In this document: positions 57,779-64,000 of the stretch, in pieces | Numbering within the stretch: the first letter of the stretch is position 1 | Layout: every line of letters begins with the position of its first letter | NCBI RefSeq assembly: GCF_037201975.1 | Contig: NZ_CP147520.1 | Span: forward strand, 5,518,001 to 5,582,000 | DNA: 64,000 nt | Reading direction: 5' to 3' | From: Streptomyces sp. TG1A-60 | GTDB lineage: Bacteria; Actinomycetota; Actinomycetes; Streptomycetales; Streptomycetaceae | Position numbers and translations under genes: made by a program | Notes under the pieces: model-generated | The model's input: only the letters and a program-made list of their open reading frames with translations | Database searches by the model: none | Told to the model about the DNA's origin: nothing

Positions 57779-58186
57779 GTGAGGGCCCGACGTGGACGAG
57801 GAAGGCGTGGACAAGGAGGCGGGCGGGCTCCTCGCGCCTTCGGACGGGTTGTCCGGCCCGTAGGTCCGAGGCTCTTCCTGGCGAACGTCTTCCGATGGAT
57901 CGTCGTCGAGCCGACCCGCTGGGTGTACCGGACCGTCCTCACCCCCGCCGGTCACTTCGTACGGGACGCGGTGTGGAAGCCGGCCGCGGCGGTCGCGCGC
58001 GGGGTGGCCCTCACCACGCGGCAGGCCCTCGCCACCGCCCGCGAATCCGTCCGCCAGGCCCGCGCCGGTGTGCGCCGGGCACTCTTCGGCAAGCCGGAAG
58101 AGCCGCGGCCGGTCACCCGGAGGGAACCGAGGGCCCTCGACACACGTACTCTTGGTAGGAGTACGACCGCTCTCACGAAGGACTGA
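57779..58186 (+). CDS. small helical protein of unknown function, N-terminus possibly frameshifted
   Basis: In this frame 135 residues. From about residue 30 it reads RLFLANVFRWIVVEPTRWVY and continues as amphipathic helices rich in Arg/Ala to TTALTKD. The first 25 residues (MRARRGRGRRGQGG) look like out-of-frame translation. A GTG at 57792 with GAGGG before it gives VDEEGVDKEAGGLLAPSDGL in another frame, which ends near 57853. Adding one C to the CCC at about 57847 would join it to the main frame as SGPVGPRLF. No recognised family; it may associate with the membrane surface. Confidence 0.6.
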   Translation: MRARRGRGRRGQGGGRAPRAFGRVVRPVGPRLFLANVFRWIVVEPTRWVYRTVLTPAGHFVRDAVWKPAAAVARGVALTTRQALATARESVRQARAGVRRALFGKPEEPRPVTRREPRALDTRTLGRSTTALTKD

Positions 58187-58234
58187 ACGACACTGGGCAA
58201 GCGACAGCCCGAAGGCCCGCCGCCCGCACCCGCG

Positions 58235-59077
58235 GTGCAGCGCATCCGACTGCGCTACACCAAGCGCGGCCGCCTCCGGTTCACCAGCCACCGTGACTTC
58301 CAGCGCGCCTTCGAGCGTGCGTTGCGCCGAGCCGAGGTGCCGATGGCGTACTCGGCGGGGTTCACGCCGCATCCGAAGGTGTCGTACGCCAATGCCGCAC
58401 CCACCGGCACGGGCAGTGAGGCGGAGTATCTGGAGATCGCGCTCACCGACGCGCGCGATCCGGAGAAGCTCAGGATCCTGCTCGACGAGTCGCTGCCCAC
58501 GGGCCTCGACATCGTCGACGCGGTGGAGGCCCGGACCTCCGGGCTCGCCGACCGGCTGACGGCCTCCGTGTGGGAGCTGCGCCTGGACGGCGTGGACCCG
58601 GCGGACGCCGGGCGGGCGGTCGAGGTCTTCAAGGCAGCCGACCTCGTCGAGGTTCAGCGCCGGACCAAGAACGGCGTACGGACCTTCGACGCCCGCACCG
58701 CCGTCGTCGACCTCGACAGCCTCGACGGTTCTGGGACGCACGGTCCGCAGCCCGCCGCGGGCGTCGGCTCCACCGGAGCGGCTGACGCCGCGGCCCTTGC
58801 TGGGCCGACGGACCAGCCCTGTGCGATACTGCGGCTGGTTGTTCGGCACGTGACGCCTGCCGTACGACCCGACGACGTCCTGTCCGGTCTCCGCGCCGTG
58901 GCCGACCTGGCGCCGCCGGTCCCCGCAGCGGTGACCAGGCTGGCGCAGGGGCTGTTCGATGAAGAGACCGGCACGGTGACCGACCCGCTCGCGCCCGACC
59001 GCGAGGCAGCGCCGGCCCCCTCAACGGCCGAACCCGCTGCCGCCGCGAAGGCGTCGGCGCCGGAAGGCCCCGCGTAA
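58235..59077 (+). CDS. DUF2344 / TIGR03936 protein, partner of the radical SAM protein
   Basis: 280 residues from the GTG at 58235. The family core is LRYTKRGRLRFTSHRDFQRA, then PMAYSAGFTPHPKVSYANA and EYLEIAL. In other phyla this domain is fused to the C-terminus of the TIGR03960 radical SAM protein. Here it is separate, one small gene away. A better ribosome site, GAAGGA (58178-58183), is followed after nine bases by an in-frame CTG at 58193 that would add the 14 residues LGKRQPEGPPPAPA. The C-terminus (about 215-280) is Ala/Pro-rich. Role unknown. Confidence 0.88.
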   Translation: MQRIRLRYTKRGRLRFTSHRDFQRAFERALRRAEVPMAYSAGFTPHPKVSYANAAPTGTGSEAEYLEIALTDARDPEKLRILLDESLPTGLDIVDAVEARTSGLADRLTASVWELRLDGVDPADAGRAVEVFKAADLVEVQRRTKNGVRTFDARTAVVDLDSLDGSGTHGPQPAAGVGSTGAADAAALAGPTDQPCAILRLVVRHVTPAVRPDDVLSGLRAVADLAPPVPAAVTRLAQGLFDEETGTVTDPLAPDREAAPAPSTAEPAAAAKASAPEGPA

Positions 59078-59322
59078 GGACGGACGTCGTAGCGCCGCCC
59101 TCGTATCCGGGAGCCACCTGGGTCGGGCAGCGCACCGACCACAAGACTTTCGCCAGGCCGTAGGCAACACGGCGTACGGAACCGGCGAGACAGGACACAG
59201 AGAGTTCCCGTGCGGCGCCCGCGCCCCGGACGGCGGCAGTCGCGCACAACGCGAGCCGCGGACGTCACCGGCCACGCCGGACCGGGTGCGGCGCCCGGGA
59301 GCCTGACGGGAGAAACGCCCGC

Positions 59323-62300
59323 ATGCCCGAATCGATCGAACCCGCAGAGTCCGCTCAGGGCTCAGAACAGAACACACCGAGCGACACGCTGCCGCCGCGC
59401 CGTCGCCGCCGTGCGGCGTCCCGCCCGGCGGGACCGCCGTCCGCCGTGTCCGAAGCGACCGCGGAGACCACCGCGCCGGCCGTACCGGCCGCCGAGCCCG
59501 AAGACCTCGAGGCCGCTGAGGCGGACGAGAGCGCCGTGACCGGTGAGACCGCGCAGGTCGCCGAAGCCGACGCGATCGCAGAGGCCGAGGGAGATGACGA
59601 GGCCGACGAGGCCGGGACCGTCGCAGCCGAGGAGCCCGCGCCCGTCGCTCGTACGCGCCGTCGTGCGACGCGCCGGGCGTCCGCGCCCGCCGGTTCGCCC
59701 AAGGAGGCCGAGGCCGCCGAGACGGTGGTGCCCGCTGCCGCCGTTGAGAGTGCAGCCGGGACCGAGAGCTCCGCCGCTGACACGCCTGCCGTGGTCGAGG
59801 AGGCCGCGCCGGCCGGTCGTACGCGGCGTCGTGCGACGCGCCGGGCCTCGGCCCCCGCCGGTGTGCCTGAGACGGTCGAGGCTGCCGAGAGTGCGGCGAC
59901 CGCCGAGAGCGCCGCGCCGACTGAGCCGGACGTGGCCGCCGAGCCCGAGGCCGTCGTGGCGGCGCCCGCCGCCGAGGAGCCTGCGCCCGCCGCTCGTACG
60001 CGCCGTCGTGCGACGCGCCGGGCGTCCGCGCCCGCCGGTGAGCCCAAGGCCGCTGAGGCCGCCGAGGTCATGGAGGCTCCGGCGGAGGCCGTGGAGACCG
60101 TGCCCGTCGCGGCTCAGGAAGCCACGCCGGTGGAGGAGGCGGCCGAGGAGGCCGCGCCGCGTCGTACGCGCCGTCGTGCCACCCGTCGGGTGGCCGCGCC
60201 CGTCGGGGTCCCCGAGGGCGAGGCCGCCGAGGCCGAGACCGTTCAGGCACCCGTTGCCGACGCCGCCGAGACCGCGTCCGTCAAGCCTGCCGAGGCGACC
60301 GCTGTCGCCGAGAGCGAGCCGGCCGAGGCCGCGCAGGCGCCCGCCGCCGAGGCCGAGGCCGCCGGCCCGCGTCGCACGCGCCGTCGGGCCGCGCGCAAGG
60401 CCGCCGTCGGTTTCTCCGCGCCTGCCGCGCCGGTCGCGGAGGAGGCCCCGGCCCGGCCCGCGCGGCCCGCTGTGGCCGTGTTCCAGGCGCCGGTGTTCGC
60501 CGAGCCGATGTTCCAGACCCCGGAGCGGGCCGCCGCGCAGGCCGTCGCCGAGGCGGAGACCGAGACCGTGGAGGTCGAGGAGGGCGCCCGGACCACCGAC
60601 TTCGGCGGCGCCTCGGAGGAGGAGAGCACCGGCGGGTCGCGCCGTCGGCGCCGCCGTCGGGGCGAGTCCGTCGAGCCCGAGCAGCCCGTGGCCGCCGCAG
60701 TGGAGGCCGACGAGCCGGAGGAGCCGGAGGAGCCCGAAGAGGCCTCCGAAGACACTGGCGAGGGTGACGAGTTCGGCGACGAGGAGTCCACGGGGTCGCG
60801 CCGTCGCCGTCGTCGGGGTGGCCGTCGCCGTCGCCGGGGCGAGTCGGCCGAGGACGCCGCCGAGGGCGACGAGTCCGCCGCCGAGCAGGACGCCGAGGAC
60901 GCCGCCGAGCAGGCGGACGAGGACGCCGAGGACGAGGGCGACGAGCGCGAGGAGTCCGGTTCCAGCAGCAGCCGTCGGCGCCGTCGCCGTCGTCGTCGCG
61001 CCGGTGACTCGGGCCCCGAGGCCGAGCCGGCGTCCGACGACCCCGAGCGCACGGTCGTCAAGGTCCGTGAGCCGCGCGAGCGGCGCGCCAAGGACACCGA
61101 GCCGTCCGACGAGGTGCAGTCCATCAAGGGCTCGACGCGTCTGGAGGCCAAGAAGCAGCGCCGCCGGGAAGGCCGTGAGCAAGGGCGCCGTCGCGTCCCG
61201 ATCATCACCGAGGCCGAGTTCCTCGCACGCCGCGAGGCCGTCGAGCGCGTCATGGTCGTCCGCCAGAGCGGCGAGCGCACCCAGATCGGCGTCCTTGAGG
61301 ACAACGTGCTCGTCGAGCACTACGTCAACAAGGAGCAGTCGACCTCCTACGTCGGCAACGTCTACCTCGGCAAGGTGCAGAACGTGCTGCCGTCGATGGA
61401 GGCCGCCTTCATCGACATCGGCAAGGGGCGCAACGCGGTCCTGTACGCCGGTGAGGTCAACTTCGAGGCGCTGGGGATGGCCAACGGCCCCCGGCGTATC
61501 GAGTCCGCCCTGAAGTCGGGCCAGTCCGTCCTCGTCCAGGTCACCAAGGACCCGATCGGGCACAAGGGCGCGCGTCTGACCAGCCAGGTCTCGCTGCCCG
61601 GCCGCTATCTGGTCTACGTCCCCGAGGGGTCGATGACCGGCATCAGCCGCAAGCTGCCCGACACCGAGCGGGCCCGGCTGAAGACCATCCTCAAGAAGAT
61701 CGTCCCCGAGGACGCCGGCGTCATCGTCCGCACCGCCGCCGAGGGCGCGAGCGAGGACGAGCTGCGCCGTGACGTCGAGCGGCTGCAGGCGCAGTGGGAG
61801 GACATCGGGAAGAAGGCCAAGAACGGCGGCAGCTCAAACGCACCGTCGCTGCTCTACGGCGAGCCGGACATGACCGTCCGCGTCGTCCGCGACATCTTCA
61901 ACGAGGACTTCTCCAAGGTGATCGTCAGCGGCGACGAGGCGTGGGAGACCATCCACGGATACGTCTCCCATGTCGCGCCCGACCTGGCCGACCGGCTGCA
62001 GAAGTGGACCTCCGAGGTCGACGTCTTCGCGACGTACCGCATCGACGAGCAGCTGATGAAGGCACTGGACCGCAAGGTGTGGCTGCCCAGCGGTGGTTCG
62101 CTGGTGATCGACAAGACCGAGGCCATGATCGTGGTCGACGTCAACACCGGCAAGTTCACCGGCCAGGGCGGCAACCTGGAGGAGACGGTCACCAGGAACA
62201 ACCTGGAGGCGGCCGAGGAGATCGTGCGTCAGCTGCGGCTGCGCGACCTCGGCGGCATCGTCGTCATCGACTTCATCGACATGGTGCTGGAGTCCAACCG

Positions 62301-63438
62301 GGACCTGGTGCTGCGGCGCCTGCTGGAGTGCCTGGGACGCGACCGTACGAAGCACCAGGTCGCCGAGGTCACCTCGCTGGGCCTGGTCCAGATGACCCGT
62401 AAGCGGGTCGGGCAGGGGCTGCTGGAGTCCTTCTCCGAGACCTGTGTCCACTGCAACGGGCGCGGCGTGATCGTGCACATGGACCAGCCGACGACCGCCG
62501 GCGGTGGCGGCAAGCGCCGAAAGCGCGGTCGGGGCGGCGCCGAGCACGACCACGAGCACGTGTCCGCTCCCGAGGCCGTGGAGCCGGCGGAGTTGGCCGA
62601 GGCCGAGGTGGCCGCCGAGGTCGCCGAGCCCGTGGCGCTCCCCGCCCCCGAGTTCGAGCCGGACGAGGAGCTGTACAGCAGCGTCGCCGAGGCGGAGGCG
62701 GCGGTCACGCGTGGTCGTTCGCGCCGTCGGGTGACCCGGCGTGCGTCCGCGCCCTCCGGTGCGCCGAAGGGGCGGGAGACCGCGGTCACCACCGTGTCCG
62801 AGGACCGTGCCCCGAAGTCGCGGGAGGCCGCTGAGGCGGAGCCCGTCGCCATGGAGGACCCGGTCGTCGAGACGCCGCCCGCCGCGCACGTCGAGGAGGC
62901 CGCGCCCAAGGGCCGTACGCGTCGTCGGGCGACCCGGAAGGTGTCCGCCCCGGCGGGCGCGCCGGCCGTGGACGACGCCGTGGTGACGGTGGCCGAGCCG
63001 GTCGCGGAGCCCGTGGCCGAGCCGGTCGCGGAGCCCGTGGCGGAGCAGGCCGAATCGGCGGTCGCCGAGAGCGCTGCGCCGGCTCGCCCGAGGCGGCGTG
63101 CCGTGCGCAAGGCGACGGCGCCCACCGCGTCGGAGGGGGCCGCCGTCGTGGTCGTTCCGTCGGCTCCCGCGCCGGACGCGGCCGGGGCTCCGGCCCAGGC
63201 CGAGGAGTCCGCCGCGGTCTCGGAGGAGACCGAGGCGCCCGCCAAGAAGGCGGCGCGGAAGACGGCCAAGAAGGCGACGGCGAAGAAGGCCGCCACGAAG
63301 AAGACGGCGGCCAAGAAGACGGTCGCGAAGAAGGCCACGGCCAAGAAGGCCGCGACGAAGAAGTCGGCCGCGAAGAAGAGCACGGTCGCCGCCGAGCAGA
63401 CGTCGGCCACGGTCACGGCCTCGGCCGACGAGAGCTGA
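59323..63438 (+). CDS. rne: ribonuclease E/G (RNase ES type) with repeated Arg-rich boxes
   Basis: 1371 residues. The central catalytic part (about 630-1060) has an S1 domain (VYLGKVQNVLPSMEAAFIDIG), the RNase H-like/DNase I-like region with the metal site MIVVDVNTGKFTG (about 934) and VVIDFIDM, and the Zn-link CVHCNGRG (about 1042). About 620 N-terminal and 310 C-terminal residues are disordered, acidic and Ala/Glu-rich. They are crossed by eight boxes like RTRRRATRRASAPAG (five before and three after the core). It ends in KKAATKK-type lysine repeats. It processes rRNA and degrades mRNA. The arms probably bind RNA and PNPase. Confidence 0.95.
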   Translation: MPESIEPAESAQGSEQNTPSDTLPPRRRRRAASRPAGPPSAVSEATAETTAPAVPAAEPEDLEAAEADESAVTGETAQVAEADAIAEAEGDDEADEAGTVAAEEPAPVARTRRRATRRASAPAGSPKEAEAAETVVPAAAVESAAGTESSAADTPAVVEEAAPAGRTRRRATRRASAPAGVPETVEAAESAATAESAAPTEPDVAAEPEAVVAAPAAEEPAPAARTRRRATRRASAPAGEPKAAEAAEVMEAPAEAVETVPVAAQEATPVEEAAEEAAPRRTRRRATRRVAAPVGVPEGEAAEAETVQAPVADAAETASVKPAEATAVAESEPAEAAQAPAAEAEAAGPRRTRRRAARKAAVGFSAPAAPVAEEAPARPARPAVAVFQAPVFAEPMFQTPERAAAQAVAEAETETVEVEEGARTTDFGGASEEESTGGSRRRRRRRGESVEPEQPVAAAVEADEPEEPEEPEEASEDTGEGDEFGDEESTGSRRRRRRGGRRRRRGESAEDAAEGDESAAEQDAEDAAEQADEDAEDEGDEREESGSSSSRRRRRRRRRAGDSGPEAEPASDDPERTVVKVREPRERRAKDTEPSDEVQSIKGSTRLEAKKQRRREGREQGRRRVPIITEAEFLARREAVERVMVVRQSGERTQIGVLEDNVLVEHYVNKEQSTSYVGNVYLGKVQNVLPSMEAAFIDIGKGRNAVLYAGEVNFEALGMANGPRRIESALKSGQSVLVQVTKDPIGHKGARLTSQVSLPGRYLVYVPEGSMTGISRKLPDTERARLKTILKKIVPEDAGVIVRTAAEGASEDELRRDVERLQAQWEDIGKKAKNGGSSNAPSLLYGEPDMTVRVVRDIFNEDFSKVIVSGDEAWETIHGYVSHVAPDLADRLQKWTSEVDVFATYRIDEQLMKALDRKVWLPSGGSLVIDKTEAMIVVDVNTGKFTGQGGNLEETVTRNNLEAAEEIVRQLRLRDLGGIVVIDFIDMVLESNRDLVLRRLLECLGRDRTKHQVAEVTSLGLVQMTRKRVGQGLLESFSETCVHCNGRGVIVHMDQPTTAGGGGKRRKRGRGGAEHDHEHVSAPEAVEPAELAEAEVAAEVAEPVALPAPEFEPDEELYSSVAEAEAAVTRGRSRRRVTRRASAPSGAPKGRETAVTTVSEDRAPKSREAAEAEPVAMEDPVVETPPAAHVEEAAPKGRTRRRATRKVSAPAGAPAVDDAVVTVAEPVAEPVAEPVAEPVAEQAESAVAESAAPARPRRRAVRKATAPTASEGAAVVVVPSAPAPDAAGAPAQAEESAAVSEETEAPAKKAARKTAKKATAKKAATKKTAAKKTVAKKATAKKAATKKSAAKKSTVAAEQTSATVTASADES

Positions 63439-63471
63439 GCCCACGGGGCGGGCGCGTGGCCCGCTCCGACT

Positions 63472-63512
63472 GATGCCCCTGCCGGGCGGTTTGACAGCTG
63501 GGCAGGGGCATC
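63472..63512 (+). terminator. rne terminator
   Basis: 12-bp perfect arms (63472-63483 with 63501-63512) and a 17-nt loop, 34 bp after the stop. Confidence 0.75.
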
Positions 63513-63553
63513 GGCGTGCTCAGGGGGAGCGACCACCCGGCCCGGCCGGAAGC

Positions 63554-63837
63554 TGATCGCGCCGTACACCATCCACACCGAGTGCCTCCGGTCGACGGCC
63601 GGTACGACGGGGTGTGCGACAAGGTCGGTTTCACCGGCTCGGGCGACTACACCGGTCCCGCGCCGCGCGAGAACGACGAGGCGATCGTCAAAGGTCGACG
63701 ACGACGCCGTGCACGACACGTACGGGACCCACTTCGACAAGGTGATCGCCGTCGCCCACCCGGGCAAGGCGGACACCACGGACCCGTGCACGGGCGTGAG
63801 GCCGCGCCCCGCGGACGGCGAGAGACCGACGGTGTGA
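63554..63837 (+). pseudogene. remnant of an unidentified gene
   Basis: Coding-like stretches occur in different frames: APYTIHTECLR at the left, GRYDGVCDKVGFTGSGDYTG in the middle, and VDDDAVHDTYGTHFDKVIAV with AHPGKADTTDPCTG at the right, ending in TGA at 63837. The last two join if one A is removed at about 63690. The fragments share high third-position GC. The parent family is not recognised; a short secreted or phage-like protein is possible. Confidence 0.4.
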
Positions 63838-63866
63838 CGGGGAGAAGGCCGAGGGAGGGACTCGGT

Positions 63867-63896
63867 TTGACCCCTTCGGGCATGGCCCCGTAACCT
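63867..63896 (+). promoter_or_regulatory. promoter pointing out of the window, probably for rplU
   Basis: TTGACC (63867-63872), an 18-bp spacer and TAACCT (63891-63896). In Streptomyces the ribosomal protein L21 gene lies just after rne, so this is likely the rplU-rpmA-obg promoter with a leader running past 64000. Confidence 0.6.
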
Positions 63897-64000
63897 TGAC
63901 CGTCGGCGTGTCCGTAGGTGGAGACGCGTCACATCCCCGTAAACCTCATCCTTCCGGGCGCCGGGCGCCGCGGGAGAGGCCGTTCGCGTGTCGGACGGCT

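Noticed and set aside
55802..58849. A 1015-codon minus-strand frame opposite the radical SAM and DUF2344 genes
   Set aside because: Same artefact; the plus strand carries clear SAM cysteine motifs and family cores.
59362..61563. A 733-codon minus-strand frame opposite the RNase E N-terminus, and a 536-codon one opposite its C-terminus
   Set aside because: Both are Gly/Leu/Arg-rich mirrors of the repeated Ala/Glu/Arg sequence and have no recognisable domain.

Overview
The window looks like a stretch of Streptomyces chromosome. GC is very high with third codon positions almost always G or C. Starts are often GTG, many mRNAs look leaderless, and the gene set is typical of the genus: ClpP1/ClpP2/ClpX, MreBCD-PBP2-RodA, an RNase E/G of the RNase ES type, nickel-type control of an Fe superoxide dismutase, Tat- and Sec-exported hydrolases. 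From memory the gene order matches the conserved core region around SCO2650 to SCO2599 of S. coelicolor, read in the opposite direction. No prophage, integrase, transposase or CRISPR array is visible.

Layout. 1-2.2 kb: a leftward PadR regulator / ABC ATPase / FtsX-type permease operon (permease cut by the window edge). 2.4-5.3 kb: a 78-residue protein with three 12-residue repeats abuts malQ, followed by a small membrane protein. 5.6-7.5 kb: a divergent MarR / EamA-exporter pair with an operator-like palindrome on the exporter promoter. 7.5-11.5 kb: an M1 aminopeptidase N gene interrupted by a 32-bp palindromic insert, and asd. 11.9-13.4 kb: an ECF-like sigma factor with a probable membrane-bound partner. 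13.5-21 kb: large S8 protease, Nudix hydrolase, Tat metallophosphatase and beta-lactamase-fold hydrolase. 21-25 kb: a frameshifted AbiEi/DUF559-like gene and a second, intact M1 aminopeptidase. 25-31.4 kb: DsbA-like protein, zinc-ribbon protein, sodF with a Nur box, permease remnant, bioY, rpiB, Nei-type glycosylase, Eis-like acetyltransferase. 31.6-35.4 kb: PP2C/SpoIIE phosphatase, HD hydrolase, membrane acyltransferase, small membrane protein.

35.5-46.7 kb is core protein quality control and translation: tRNA-Gly, tRNA-Pro, tig, clpP1, clpP2, clpX, valS, folC and a DUF4233 gene. 46.7-54.1 kb holds ndk and the mreB-mreC-mreD-pbp2-rodA wall-synthesis cluster, which contains a 39-codon histidine-rich small ORF between mreD and pbp2. 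54.2-63.4 kb carries a CYTH-CHAD protein, a B12-binding-type radical SAM protein, a small unknown protein, a DUF2344 protein and a very large RNase E/G with repeated arginine-rich boxes. The window ends with a likely gene remnant and a promoter pointing out of the window, probably towards rplU.

Several genes show apparent frame breaks: pepN (32-bp insert), the AbiEi-like gene (one base short in a G6 run), possibly the acyltransferase N-terminus, the small gene at 57.8 kb and the remnant at 63.6 kb. Some may be assembly errors. The most unusual items are the two repeat-bearing small ORFs, the palindrome in pepN, the repeat-clad RNase E, the folded clpX leader and the radical SAM/DUF2344/RNase E neighbourhood.
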